DNA of 64,000 bases from Achromobacter sp. Root83. GTDB taxonomy: Bacteria; Pseudomonadota; Gammaproteobacteria; Burkholderiales; Burkholderiaceae_B. The DNA lies in assembly GCF_001428845.1 (NCBI RefSeq), contig NZ_LMIU01000025.1, forward strand, positions 1,435 through 65,434. The letters run 5' to 3'. This document shows positions 51,556 through 61,048 of the stretch, in pieces. How positions within the stretch are numbered: position 1 is the stretch's first letter; every line of letters starts with the position of its first letter. The position numbers were made by a program, and so were the translations under genes. Under the pieces are notes generated by a model. It saw only the letters and a program-made list of their open reading frames with translations. It did not search any database and was not told where the DNA came from.

Positions 51556-53018
51556 TGCGCGCCCCCCTCGCCCGCCGCCGACAAGACCTCGGTCACGGCC
51601 ACGACGTCCTGTTCGTCGCCCCCGCCCAGCGCCACGTAGAGCGACACGCCATTCTGAAGCTGCGCGGCCCGTAGCGATAACATCTGCTGTTCCGCGGTGA
51701 AGAGTCCGCGCCGGGCATCCACGACCTCCAGATAGATGGATATGCCGTTCTGATACCGCAGGTCCGCGGTTTCGGCGAGCCGCCGCTGGGCCTGGATGGC
51801 CATCTCCTGGGCCGCGACCTGTTCCTGGAACCGCTTGCGGCTCTCCAGCGCCGTCGCCACCTCGCTGAACGCGGTCTGCACGGTCTTCCTGTAATTGGCG
51901 ACCAGCTCGTCGCGCTGCGCCAGCGCCAGATTCACGGCCGCGCGCCGCTGCCCGAAGTCGAAGATCGGCAGTCCTATTCCGCCGCCAAAGCTCCAGATCT
52001 TGCTCGGTGACGAGAACAGGTCGGACAGCTCGGTGGATGCGTAGCCGAGCGATCCCGTCAGCGCGATGCGCGGAAACAGCGCGGCGCGGGCGGCGCCGAT
52101 GTTCGCGTTGGCGCTGCGCAGCCGGTTCTCCGCCTGCCGGATGTCGGGCCTGACCGTCAGCAGGGACGACGGCAAGCCCGGACTCAGCGCGTCGAACTGC
52201 CCCGCCGCCTCGATCGGCAGGATTCCCGGCACATCGCCTTCGCGGTTCTCGCCGACCAGCACCCACAGCCGGTTCCAGTGCGCGGCCGTGGTGCGCTGCC
52301 ATTCGGCAAGCTGGGTCTGCGCCTGCGTCAGAAGAATGGCCGACTGTTCATAATCGACCAGCGACGTGGCCCCCGCGTCCAGCCTATCCTTGGCCACGCT
52401 CATCGCGTAGCTGCGCGTCTCCACGGTGCGCCGCGCCAGCGCGATGCCCTCCTCGCCCGCCCGCGCGTCGTAATAGGTGGAGGCCACGTTGGCGATCAAG
52501 GACAGGCGAAACGCCCGCTGCCCTTCGACCGTCGCCAGGAACTGTTGCAGGGCCGACTCGGTCATGTTGCGCACCCGGCCCCAGAAGTCGAGCTCGAAGG
52601 ACGAGACCATCAACTGCGCGCTGAACTGGTTGAACTGCACGGTTTGCCGGCTGTCCGCCAGGGCCGGGTCCAGGGACGACAGCGGCGACTGATTGCGAGA
52701 CGCGGCGGCGCCCGCGTCCAGATGCGGGAGCAGGTTGGCGCGCTCGATTCGGTAAAAGGCGCGCGCCTGTTCGATCCGGGCCGTGGCGGCGGCAAGGTCC
52801 TGGTTCAGTTCCAGCGACTTGGCGATCAGCAGCTTGAGCTGGGCGTCCCCAAAGAACTCCTGCCACGAAACCTGCTGCGCGGCCAGCGCGTCCACGGGGA
52901 CTTCGCCGGGAAAGTACGCGGGCGACGCCACTTCAGGCGTGCGGTAATCCGGCGCCAGATTGCAGGCGGCAAGGCTCCAGCCCAGAGCGGCCACAACGAC
53001 GACTCGGGCCCGCTTCAT
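51552..53018 (-). CDS. RND efflux outer-membrane factor (NodT/OprM family lipoprotein)
   Basis: Outer-membrane channel of 488 residues. The signal peptide ends in a lipobox (SLAAC, near residue 19), then the NLAPDYRTPEV start of OprM-type proteins. Two repeat halves with long helices are visible (LIAKSLELNQDLAAATARIEQ; ENRLRSANANIGAARAALFPRI). The ATG at 53018 overlaps the stop of the permease gene (ATGA). It forms the exit duct of a tripartite pump with the two upstream gene products. Confidence 0.93.
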   Translation of the reverse strand: MKRARVVVVAALGWSLAACNLAPDYRTPEVASPAYFPGEVPVDALAAQQVSWQEFFGDAQLKLLIAKSLELNQDLAAATARIEQARAFYRIERANLLPHLDAGAAASRNQSPLSSLDPALADSRQTVQFNQFSAQLMVSSFELDFWGRVRNMTESALQQFLATVEGQRAFRLSLIANVASTYYDARAGEEGIALARRTVETRSYAMSVAKDRLDAGATSLVDYEQSAILLTQAQTQLAEWQRTTAAHWNRLWVLVGENREGDVPGILPIEAAGQFDALSPGLPSSLLTVRPDIRQAENRLRSANANIGAARAALFPRIALTGSLGYASTELSDLFSSPSKIWSFGGGIGLPIFDFGQRRAAVNLALAQRDELVANYRKTVQTAFSEVATALESRKRFQEQVAAQEMAIQAQRRLAETADLRYQNGISIYLEVVDARRGLFTAEQQMLSLRAAQLQNGVSLYVALGGGDEQDVVAVTEVLSAAGEGGAQ

Positions 53019-56000
53019 GGGTTGTCCCCCTGTTCTTGCGCCTTGGCCTGCGCCTTGGCGGCATCCGGACGTTTCCCGGACCAGCGTCTGGCGACCATGT
53101 AGAACAGCGGCGTGAAAAACACGCCAAACAGTGTCGCGGTGAGCATGCTGCCCATCACGCTGGTCCCGACCGCCTGGCGGCTGGCCGCGCCGGCGCCCGT
53201 GGCGAACACCAGCGGCAGCATGCCCAGCACGAAGGTGACGCTCGTCATGACGATGGGGCGCAGCCGTTGCCGGGCGGCGTCGACCACGGCCTCTTTTCTG
53301 TCCCTGCCCTCCAGCTCTTCCTTCAGCGCGAACTCGACGATCAGGATGCCGTTCTTGGCGGCCAGCCCGATGATGGTGACCAGCCCGATGTTGAAGTAGA
53401 TGTCCGCGGACATGCCGCGGCCCAGCGTGAACGCGGCCGCGCCCAATACCCCGAAAGGCAGGATCAGCAGCACGGACACGGGCACGGACCAGCTCTCGTA
53501 AAGCGCGGACAGCAGCAGGAACACCACGACCAGCGACAGGCCGAGAAGCAGGGCGACCTGGTTCCCCGCCTGCTGCTCTTCGAATGCCGTGCCGGTCCAT
53601 TCGAACGTGATCCCCTGCGGCAGCACGCGCTCGGCGATGGCCTCCATTTCAGCAAGCGCCACCCCGCTGGAGCGCCCCGCGGCGGCCTCGCCCGATATGG
53701 TGATCGACGGAAAGCCGTTGTAGCGTTCGAGCTGCTGCGGCCCGTCTATCCAGCGCATGCGCGAAAACGCGGAGAACGGCACCATCTCGCCGCGGTTGTT
53801 GGGCAACTGCAAGGCGGCGATGTCCTGCGGCAGCATGCGCTGCTGCGCCTCGGCCTGGATGAACACGCGCTGCACCGCGCCTTCGTGCAGGAAGTCATTG
53901 ACGTAGTTCGAACCGAACGCGAAGGTCAATGCCTGGTTCACCTGCGCCACCTGCAGGCCCAACGCCCGGGCATGCACGCGGTCGATCTCCACATACAGCC
54001 GGGGTCCGGGCGGCATGCCGTCCAGGCGCACGCCCGCCAGCAAGGGGCTGCTCGCCGCCGCCGCGATCATTGCCGCCCCCGTCTCGGTCAACCCCGCGCC
54101 GCCCTGCGCGGTGCGGTCCTGGACCTTCATGGAGAAACCCGACGCATTGCCCATCGAAGGAATGGGCGGGGGATTCAAGGCAAAGATCATTGCCTGCGGA
54201 ATGGCGCGGAAGTTCAGGTTGCTGCGCCCGACCAGCGCGTCGACCGCGTCGCTGCGCGCGGTGCGCTCGCCCCAGGGATGAAGATCCACGAACGACAGCG
54301 CCGCCGTCTGCCCCTGGCCGAAGAAGTTGAAGCCCACCACGGATGCGACGTTGCGCACGGCCGGCTGCTCGCGCAGCATGCTTTCGGCCTGCTCCACCGC
54401 GATCTGCGTCTGGTCGGCCGTGGTGCCCGGCGCGCCGGTGTACGACACGAAGAAATAGCCCTGGTCTTCTAGCGGCAGATACCCCCCCGGCAGCCGCGAG
54501 AACAGGAAGACCGTCAGCCCGCAGACGCCAAGAAAAATCAGCATCCAGCGCAAGGGGCGCACCACCATGTGCTCGACCGCGCGCACATACTGGCGCGTCA
54601 CGGCGTCAAAGCCCGCGTTGAATTTGTCGAACACCCACATCTTGGCCCGCGAGACCGGCCCCCTGGGCGGCCGGCCGTCGGAGAGCTTGAGCAAGGTGGC
54701 GCACAGCGCGGCGCCCAGCGAAAGCGCCAGCACCGTGGACACGACGATGGCCACCGACAACGTGATGGAGAACTGGCGATAGATGGCGCCGCTGGAGCCG
54801 GGGAACATCGCCATCGGCACGAACACCGCGACCAGGACGAGCGTGCTGGCGATGATCGGCCCCCAGACCTGGCCGATCGCCTTGCGCGTGGCCTCGGAGG
54901 CGGAAAGCCTTTCATCCTTCATGATGCGCGCGACGTTTTCCGCCACGACAATGGCGTCGTCGTTCAGCACGCCGATCGCGACCACCATGCCGAACAGTGA
55001 TAACAGATTGATGGACGCGCCGAACATGAAGAGGCCGGCGCAGGTGCCGACCAGCGCGATCGGCACGATCAGCGTCGGGATCAGCGTGCTTCTCCAGCTC
55101 TGCAGGAACAGAAACACCATGGCGGTGACCAGCAGCAGCGCCTCCCCCATCGTGACCAGCACGGAGCTGATCGACGTGGTGATGAACGGCGTGGTGTCGA
55201 ACGGCACCGTCCAGCCCACCCCGGCGGGAAACACGGATTCCAGTTCGCTCATCCGCTGCCTGACCTGCTGCGCGACGTCCAGCGCATTGGCGTCGTTGGC
55301 CAGTTGTATGGCGATGCCCGCCGCGTCCTTGCCGTTGACGCTGAGCCGGAAGTTGTAGCTTTCGTTGCCCAGTTCCACGCGGGCGACGTCGCCCAGGCGC
55401 ACCAGCGACCCGTCGTTATTGACACGCAGGATGACCTGCCTGAACTGCTCTGGCGTCGAGAACCGGCTTTGGGCGACGATCTGCGCGTTGAAGTCGGCGC
55501 CCGGCGCCAGCGGCAGGTCGCCCAGCGAACCGCCGATGGTCTGCGCATTCTGTTCCTGCACCGCGCGCAGCGCGTCGCCGGCGGACATCTGGAAGCTTGC
55601 CAGCTTGCGCTCATCCAGCCAGATCCGCATGGCGTAGGACGAGCCGAACAGTTGCACGTCGCCCACGCCGGGTATTCGGCGCAGCTCATTCAGAATGTTG
55701 TTGGAGGCGAAGTTCCCCATCTCCACCGCGCTGACATTGCCGCTTTCGGATTGCAGCGCCAGCAGCATCAGAAAGCCGGACGACGCCTTGGTGACCGACA
55801 CGCCAAGCTGGCGGACTTCCTGCGGCAAGCGCGGTTCGACACGGCTCAGGCGGTCCTGCACCTGACTGCGCGCGACGTCCAGATCCGTGCCCGGCTTGAG
55901 CGTTACCGTGATCTGGGACGTGCCATTGGCGCGGCTGACCGACGCCATGTAAAGGAAATTGTCCACGCCATTCATTTCCTCCTCGATGATGGAGGTCACG

Positions 56001-56179
56001 GTGCGGTCGATGGTCGTCGTATCCGCGCCCCGGAAGGTCGACTGGATCGTGATGGAAGGCGGCGCGATGTTGGGATATTGCTCGACCGGAAGCAGCAGCA
56101 GCGCAATGCCGCCGAACAGCAGGATGAACAGCGCGACCACCCACGCAAACACTGGTCGCAACACGAAAAATGAGCCCAT
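53015..56179 (-). CDS. RND multidrug efflux permease, HAE1 family
   Basis: Inner-membrane proton/drug antiporter of 1054 residues, the usual length. The N-terminal FFVLRPVFAWVVALFILLFG is typical, and both halves contain the large periplasmic loops. The helix 4 proton-relay aspartates are seen in GVLNDDAIVVAENVARIM. The C-terminal half has LVTIIGLAAKNGILIVEFA. It should export hydrophobic compounds, possibly antibiotics. It lies 11 bases downstream of the adaptor gene. Confidence 0.96.
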   Translation of the reverse strand: MGSFFVLRPVFAWVVALFILLFGGIALLLLPVEQYPNIAPPSITIQSTFRGADTTTIDRTVTSIIEEEMNGVDNFLYMASVSRANGTSQITVTLKPGTDLDVARSQVQDRLSRVEPRLPQEVRQLGVSVTKASSGFLMLLALQSESGNVSAVEMGNFASNNILNELRRIPGVGDVQLFGSSYAMRIWLDERKLASFQMSAGDALRAVQEQNAQTIGGSLGDLPLAPGADFNAQIVAQSRFSTPEQFRQVILRVNNDGSLVRLGDVARVELGNESYNFRLSVNGKDAAGIAIQLANDANALDVAQQVRQRMSELESVFPAGVGWTVPFDTTPFITTSISSVLVTMGEALLLVTAMVFLFLQSWRSTLIPTLIVPIALVGTCAGLFMFGASINLLSLFGMVVAIGVLNDDAIVVAENVARIMKDERLSASEATRKAIGQVWGPIIASTLVLVAVFVPMAMFPGSSGAIYRQFSITLSVAIVVSTVLALSLGAALCATLLKLSDGRPPRGPVSRAKMWVFDKFNAGFDAVTRQYVRAVEHMVVRPLRWMLIFLGVCGLTVFLFSRLPGGYLPLEDQGYFFVSYTGAPGTTADQTQIAVEQAESMLREQPAVRNVASVVGFNFFGQGQTAALSFVDLHPWGERTARSDAVDALVGRSNLNFRAIPQAMIFALNPPPIPSMGNASGFSMKVQDRTAQGGAGLTETGAAMIAAAASSPLLAGVRLDGMPPGPRLYVEIDRVHARALGLQVAQVNQALTFAFGSNYVNDFLHEGAVQRVFIQAEAQQRMLPQDIAALQLPNNRGEMVPFSAFSRMRWIDGPQQLERYNGFPSITISGEAAAGRSSGVALAEMEAIAERVLPQGITFEWTGTAFEEQQAGNQVALLLGLSLVVVFLLLSALYESWSVPVSVLLILPFGVLGAAAFTLGRGMSADIYFNIGLVTIIGLAAKNGILIVEFALKEELEGRDRKEAVVDAARQRLRPIVMTSVTFVLGMLPLVFATGAGAASRQAVGTSVMGSMLTATLFGVFFTPLFYMVARRWSGKRPDAAKAQAKAQEQGDNP

Positions 56180-56190
56180 GGCCGACTCCG

Positions 56191-57348
56191 CTAGGGTTTC
56201 GCGTTCTGTTGTTCGACGGGTGCGACGCGCTGGCCGGGCCGGATCTTGTGCCAGCCATCGACCACGATCCTCTCTCCGGGCTCCAGCCCGCGCCGCACCA
56301 CCCAGCTTCCCGCGATCTGGTCGCCAACCTCGATCTGCTTGGCCACTGCCGTGTCGTCCGGCCCGATGACGAACACGGTGGCCGTATCGCCGTTGAGCCG
56401 CGCCGCACGCGCCGGGATCAGAATTCCCTCCTGGCGGACGCCGACGTGGATCTGGCCGGTGACGAACTGGCCCGGCAGCAGCTCCCTGCCCGCATTATCG
56501 AAACGGGCGCGTATGGTCTGCGCGCCGGTGGTCCGGTCCACGCTCAGATCGGCGAAGTCCACCACCCCGGTTTCGCCGAATTCCCGGCCGTTGGCCAGCG
56601 TCAGGCGCACCTGAAAGGTGTTCGATGCCGAGGTCGCCAACCCGCCTGATCGGGCGTAGTCGGTCAGGTCCATGATGGCGGTATTGGATTTGGTGAACGT
56701 GGCGCTGATAGGCGAGAGCTGATTCACCTGGGCCAGCAGCGTGGCTGCCGACGCGCTCACCAGCGCGCCCTCGGTCACCAGGGCCCGCCCCACCCTGCCG
56801 GCGATGGGCGCCCTTACCGTGCAGCGGTCCAAGCGCAACTGCGCCAGCGTGACCGCCGCCTGCGCGTCCGCCACGTTGGCCTGCGCCTGGCCCAGCGCGG
56901 CAAGCGCGGCTTCGTATTCCTGGGCGCTGACCGCCTGGCGTTGCACCAGCGGGCGGAATCTTTCGGTGACCGAGCGGGCGTTCTTCTGGACCGCCTGCGC
57001 CCGCTGCAGCATCGCGTTGGCCTGCGCCAGCTGGGCCTTGTAGTCGCTCGGGTCTATCTGGAACAGCGGGTCGCCGGCCTGGACATCGGTGCCTTCGTTG
57101 TACAGCAGCTTTTCAACGATGCCGTCGACACGCGCCCGGACCTCGGCGGTGCGGATGGGCTCGATCCGGCCGGGCAGGTCCACGTTGAGATCAACGGGCT
57201 CGCGTCCAATGGTGACGACCACGACCTTCATGGGAGGCACTACGACCGCCGCTGCGTCATTCCGGTCCCCGCAGCCGGCCAACGCTAACGTCCAGGCGCC
57301 CATGGCAAACATCAGGACACGGCAGACATTGTTGCTTACTTGCGTCAT
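56191..57348 (-). CDS. RND efflux periplasmic adaptor (membrane fusion lipoprotein)
   Basis: Adaptor of 385 residues with a signal peptide and lipobox ALAGC. The biotinyl-lipoyl half-motifs (RIEPIRTAEVRARVDGIVEK and TVRAPIAGRVGRALVTEGAL) flank a helical hairpin (AQANAMLQRAQAVQKNARSV), and the beta-barrel and proximal domains follow. The ATG at 57348 has AGGAG seven bases upstream. It is the first gene of a run of ten co-directional genes. No TetR or MarR regulator gene is next to it, unusual for such pumps. Confidence 0.94.
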   Translation of the reverse strand: MTQVSNNVCRVLMFAMGAWTLALAGCGDRNDAAAVVVPPMKVVVVTIGREPVDLNVDLPGRIEPIRTAEVRARVDGIVEKLLYNEGTDVQAGDPLFQIDPSDYKAQLAQANAMLQRAQAVQKNARSVTERFRPLVQRQAVSAQEYEAALAALGQAQANVADAQAAVTLAQLRLDRCTVRAPIAGRVGRALVTEGALVSASAATLLAQVNQLSPISATFTKSNTAIMDLTDYARSGGLATSASNTFQVRLTLANGREFGETGVVDFADLSVDRTTGAQTIRARFDNAGRELLPGQFVTGQIHVGVRQEGILIPARAARLNGDTATVFVIGPDDTAVAKQIEVGDQIAGSWVVRRGLEPGERIVVDGWHKIRPGQRVAPVEQQNAKP

Positions 57349-58098
57349 CCTACAGCTCCTAAGCGTTCGAACACGAAGGTCTCGCGCTGCCCGTCGCCGC
57401 TTGCGTGCGGACGGGCCAAACCTGGGCTTATCGAAGGCGCCCGGCGCGCGCCCATCCATCCTCGAACTGAACCGCGGGTCCGCCAGGAAAACGCGGCGCG
57501 GGCGCCCACCGGCAACGACGCCGGGGGACCGTGACAGGGATAGGGTTCAGGACGCTGTTGCGCCCGCTAAGGTGCGCCGCGATGCAGGCGCTGAGATAGG
57601 CAAATCCGCGGGGGGGTAGCCCATTGCCGCAGGCTAAGCGGATGCCCGGAATCCATGGGGCGCTGCGGGGGTTCATCAAGTTCATCGACTTTCGCACAAG
57701 CATCCTTTTCATGATTGACAAGGAAAACCGGCAGAAAAAATGACTTCATGATCGGGCGCTGGAAACGGCGAAGGGCCGCCGCCTTGTTCAGCGCGGCATG
57801 TACCGCGCTCGGCGTAATGCGCGCAAGCACCCAAACAGCTTAAGTAGCGATTGCCGTTAGTGCAAGCTTTTCTCAATTCGATAGGCGCGAGCGATACCCC
57901 GTGTTGCCGTCGAGGTCCTTCGGCATGGAAGATATTCGGCAGCCTACGCGGGTGGGATACTGACGCACTCAGTATTTCCAGGCGTGACAAAACCACACAA
58001 CAGAATTCAGCGCCCACCTCCCTTCATGGATAGGCACGATGCCGCTACTCGGCGCCTAGCCTGGAGACGGCTATGCCGCGGCTGGCAAGGCCCGAAGG
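57349..58098. other. 750-base intergenic region upstream of the RND operon
   Basis: No protein gene can be supported; short open frames on both strands lack ribosome-binding sites and protein-like sequence. Base composition drops in the part from about 57690 to 58020. It should hold the promoter and regulatory sites of the RND operon and possibly a small RNA. I found no clear -35/-10 pair or palindrome. Confidence 0.5.
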
Positions 58099-59649
58099 TC
58101 AGGAAGGCGACGCCGCATCATCCATGAGAAACCGGGTCAACGCCTCGATGGAGTATGGCTTCTGCATGACTTCAAACCCCATCGCCCGCGGGCCGGCGAT
58201 TGCCTCGCTGTAGCCGCTGGCCAGAACGATGCGAATGCCTGGCCAGCGATTGCGTACCTGACAGGCGAGGTCCATGCCGTTCATGCCCGGCAGCACGACA
58301 TCCAGGATGGCAAGATCGAAGCCGCCGCTTCTTTCGTCCAATTCACGCAGGGCGCCTTCGGCATCGACGGCCCACGTGAGGCGCTGTCCCAATTCGCTGA
58401 GCAGGGCGGCGACCACTTCGCCCACTATGCGGTTGTCTTCCACCAGCAGGACGTTCTTGCGCGCGGGGACGCGCTGCACGGGATCGGCCGCGGCGGGCGC
58501 TTCGGATGCGGCAGGGGGATTCGCCGCGGGCAGGAACAGCGTGAAGACCGTACCCTTGCCCAACACACTGTCGACCGCGACATCGCCGCCTGACTGCCGC
58601 ACGAATCCCTGAACCTGGCTCAACCCCAGCCCGGAGTTCTCGTGTTGGCCTTTGGTCGTGAAGAAGGGTTCGAAGACATGCCCCAATACGTCCTGCTCGA
58701 TGCCCACGCCTGAGTCCTGCACCGACAGCGCGACATGCGGTCCCTTGAGGCCCAGCTTTTCCTTGTTGGCCGTGACAGCGGCCACCACACGCGCGGATAT
58801 CTTGATCTGCCCGCCACGCGGCATCGCATCGCGCGCGTTGATGACCAGATTGAGCAAGGACGACTCCAACTGGCCGGGGTCGGCGAAAATGGTGCAGTTG
58901 CCTGGTCCGAACTCGTAGCTGATCGCCACGGAGGACCCCACCGAGGTCTCGAACAACTGGCGCATCGACGACAGGCTGTCACGCACATCGAACACATGGG
59001 GTTGCAACGGTTGCTTCTTGGCGTAAGCAAGCAACTGCCGGGTCAGTTGGGCAGCCCGGTCCGTCGTATCGATGATGATGCCTACGTAGCGCATCAATGA
59101 CGCCGGCAGGTTGGGGTTGCGCTTCACGAACTCGGCCGAAAACCGGATGGCGGTCAGGAAATTATTGAAGTCGTGGGCCACCCCGCCAGTCAGCCGGCCT
59201 ATGGCCTCCATACGCTGGGCGTGATGCATGGCGTCCCGCGCCTCCTGCATTTTCTCCCGGTGCTCCTTCTGCTCCGTGATATCCCGCGTGATCTTGGCGT
59301 ATCCCACCAGTTGTCCGCGATCGTCATGGACCGGGTCGATCACCACGCTGCACCAGAAAGTGCTGCGGTCCTTGCGAACCCGCCAACCCTCCGCCTCGAA
59401 GCGCCCTTCCCGCCGGGCCGTCTCCAAAGCCCGCTCCGGCACCCCCGCGTCCCTTTCTTCGTCCATATAGAAAACGGAAAAATGCTGGCCGATGATTTCG
59501 TCCGCGGAGTAGCCCTTGAAGCGCTCCGCGCCCGGGTTCCAACTGCTGACACAGCCATTCGCATCCAGGAGATAAATGGCGTAATCCCGCACGGCGCCAA
59601 CCAAAAGCCGGTAACGATCCCCCGATGGAAAGTCCGGTGCTGAATTCAT
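58099..59649 (-). CDS. Hybrid sensor histidine kinase (PAS-HK-receiver)
   Basis: Cytoplasmic kinase of 516 residues. A PAS domain (about residues 12-125) has DYAIYLLDANGCVSSWNPGA and ends in a PAC-like strand. The HisKA-type domain has the phospho-acceptor H159 in GGVAHDFNNFL. The ATPase domain has the N box LVINARDAM, DSGVGI, and the G2 region ENSGLGLSQV. A C-terminal receiver (about 397-512) has the acidic pair VEDN, phospho-acceptor D450 in LDVVLPG and the lysine in QKPYSI. It has no membrane segment and no partner regulator nearby. It could sense redox or a soluble ligand through the PAS domain. Confidence 0.93.
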   Translation of the reverse strand: MNSAPDFPSGDRYRLLVGAVRDYAIYLLDANGCVSSWNPGAERFKGYSADEIIGQHFSVFYMDEERDAGVPERALETARREGRFEAEGWRVRKDRSTFWCSVVIDPVHDDRGQLVGYAKITRDITEQKEHREKMQEARDAMHHAQRMEAIGRLTGGVAHDFNNFLTAIRFSAEFVKRNPNLPASLMRYVGIIIDTTDRAAQLTRQLLAYAKKQPLQPHVFDVRDSLSSMRQLFETSVGSSVAISYEFGPGNCTIFADPGQLESSLLNLVINARDAMPRGGQIKISARVVAAVTANKEKLGLKGPHVALSVQDSGVGIEQDVLGHVFEPFFTTKGQHENSGLGLSQVQGFVRQSGGDVAVDSVLGKGTVFTLFLPAANPPAASEAPAAADPVQRVPARKNVLLVEDNRIVGEVVAALLSELGQRLTWAVDAEGALRELDERSGGFDLAILDVVLPGMNGMDLACQVRNRWPGIRIVLASGYSEAIAGPRAMGFEVMQKPYSIEALTRFLMDDAASPS

Positions 59650-59827
59650 GTAATTCTCCGACTGCGGATTTAGCTTGCCCGGCCGGCCCCCAGCAAACTG
59701 CGTGCCACCGCCCGCAAGCGCTACGTCAGCCGGACCATCAATTGCTCAGGGGGTACGCCGGCCAGTCATCGGAGAAAGGCTTGAGGTGGGCAAGACGGGG
59801 TGTGCGGCGCTGCCGCGCCGCCCACGT

Positions 59828-60037
59828 TCAGGACCGGTTGTCGACCGGCGGGGCATCGGGCGTGGCCCGTCCCGGGTCCCACACATCCTTCGGATCCATG
59901 CCGGGTGGAAACTGACGGCCAGCACCGGTGCGGTTGGGATCGGCCGGCCGGTCCGATAGCGTGCGCTCGCCAGGCGGCACGGGCTTGCGCTCGGCGTCGG
60001 CGGCGTCGTCCTGGTGAGAATGGGGCTTGGTACTCAT
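59828..60037 (-). CDS. Small hydrophilic protein of 69 residues
   Basis: Disordered-looking acidic protein starting MSTKPHSHQDDAADAERKP with many Pro, Asp and Arg. AGGAGA lies four bases from the ATG at 60037. It is divergent from the RMF-like gene. Family unknown. The good ribosome-binding site and composition suggest a real small stress-type protein, similar to others common in Achromobacter. Confidence 0.68.
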   Translation of the reverse strand: MSTKPHSHQDDAADAERKPVPPGERTLSDRPADPNRTGAGRQFPPGMDPKDVWDPGRATPDAPPVDNRS

Positions 60038-60218
60038 GGCGTCTCCTGGTGAGGCAGGCACCACCGGTGCCCAGCGCCCCAGGGCCAGCAAGTGTTGTGC
60101 CGCCAGCTTGCCCGCCAGGAGCGCAGGCACCGCCCTTGTTGGTACGGCCGCACTATTGCGGGAAATCGCCAATTTGAGCAAAACTATCCTTTCCACATCT
60201 CTTTTGGAGGGTATTGCA

Positions 60219-60461
60219 ATGCAACGCGACGACATCCAAAAGCTGGGCGCTCAAGCCGCTCGCGACGGACTGACCCTATGGGATTGCCCCTACTTCCGAG
60301 CCGCGGCCATGCCCGGCCACACCGGAGAGTCGATTTCAGAATGGCGGAGCAAGATCGAAGCCTGGGAAGCCGGATGGATGAATGCAAGGACTCCTGCCCA
60401 ACCCCCTCCCGGCAGCTATAGCCGCCGGATGGCGCGCGCGCCAGCGGGGTTCCAAACCTGA
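60219..60461 (+). CDS. RMF/CrpP-like small protein
   Basis: Protein of 80 residues. The pattern QKLGAQAARDGLTLWDCPYF followed by TGESISEWRSKIEAWEAGW matches the small family that includes ribosome modulation factor and CrpP (named for a reported link to ciprofloxacin phosphorylation). The conserved Gly, Cys-Pro-Tyr, Trp and Gly-Trp positions are present. A GGAGG site precedes the ATG at 60219. A ribosome-hibernation or stress role is the best inference; enzymatic activity is uncertain. Confidence 0.8.
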   Translation: MQRDDIQKLGAQAARDGLTLWDCPYFRAAAMPGHTGESISEWRSKIEAWEAGWMNARTPAQPPPGSYSRRMARAPAGFQT

Positions 60462-60472
60462 TGAGCCTGACC

Positions 60473-60504
60473 GAAGCGCCCCCTCTTGGGGCGCTTCTGC
60501 TTCT
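60473..60504 (+). terminator. Terminator after the RMF-like gene
   Basis: A perfect GAAGCGCCCC/GGGGCGCTTC-type stem with a short loop and a T-rich tail (TGCTTCTT) follows 11 bases after the stop codon. Confidence 0.82.
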
Positions 60505-60588
60505 TACCTCAAACATATCTGGGCTTGGCTGCGATCGGGCACGCGGATTGCTGTGACTGGACTCTCATCAATCCGAAGGGAGACCTCC

Positions 60589-60780
60589 ATGTCAGACGAC
60601 CTGAATAATCGCGGGCCGCAAGACCGTTCGCGGATCAACGTGAATGAACCCCACGAATTGCGCTACTGGACCAAGGAGTTGGGAGTCACCGAGGATCAGC
60701 TGCGCGATGCCGTCAAGGCAGTCGGTGTATCGGCCACCGCCGTTCGTGCAGCCCTTCAAGGCAACGCAGGCAGGAAATGA
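60589..60780 (+). CDS. DUF3606 domain protein
   Basis: Protein of 63 residues. The core DRSRINVNEPHELRYWTKEL followed by GVTEDQLRDAVKAVG is diagnostic for DUF3606, a small family of stress-associated proteins with unknown activity. GGGAGA precedes the ATG at 60589. The following small frame overlaps its stop codon. Confidence 0.85.
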   Translation: MSDDLNNRGPQDRSRINVNEPHELRYWTKELGVTEDQLRDAVKAVGVSATAVRAALQGNAGRK

Positions 60781-61037
60781 CAGGGGGCTGGCGCCATCGT
60801 GCCCGCCTCGACCCGACCGTCCAGCCTATGGCCATGCGAATCGCAGCCCGCCCCATTGCCTACAACCCGTCCGAAGACCAGATTCTGGAGGGCGAGTACG
60901 GGGCGGGAGCCATGATCATGTGGGGTGAACGCCTCAGCACGTGGCTTGGCAGCGCCGTCACGAGGACACTGCGGTCGGGCACGCGAATTGCTGGACACAA
61001 GCTTGTGGGCGGCCCGCCTGCGGCCGCGCCGGCATAA
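60777..61037 (+). CDS. Possible small protein downstream of DUF3606
   Basis: Open frame of 86 residues overlapping the DUF3606 stop codon (ATGA). An internal ATG at 60828 is an alternative start. It contains [20 protein letters not shown] and a C-terminal [11 protein letters not shown] stretch that repeats an [10 protein letters not shown] stretch encoded before the DUF3606 gene. No family recognised and no strong ribosome-binding site. Whether it is translated is uncertain. Confidence 0.42.
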   Translation: MTGGWRHRARLDPTVQPMAMRIAARPIAYNPSEDQILEGEYGAGAMIMWGERLSTWLGSAVTRTLRSGTRIAGHKLVGGPPAAAPA

Positions 61038-61048
61038 GAGGCCTTGAC

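Noticed and set aside
57428..58017. Short minus-strand open frames upstream of the RND operon
   Set aside because: None has a ribosome-binding site or protein-like sequence; they are rich in Arg, Pro and Cys in frames that shift repeatedly.
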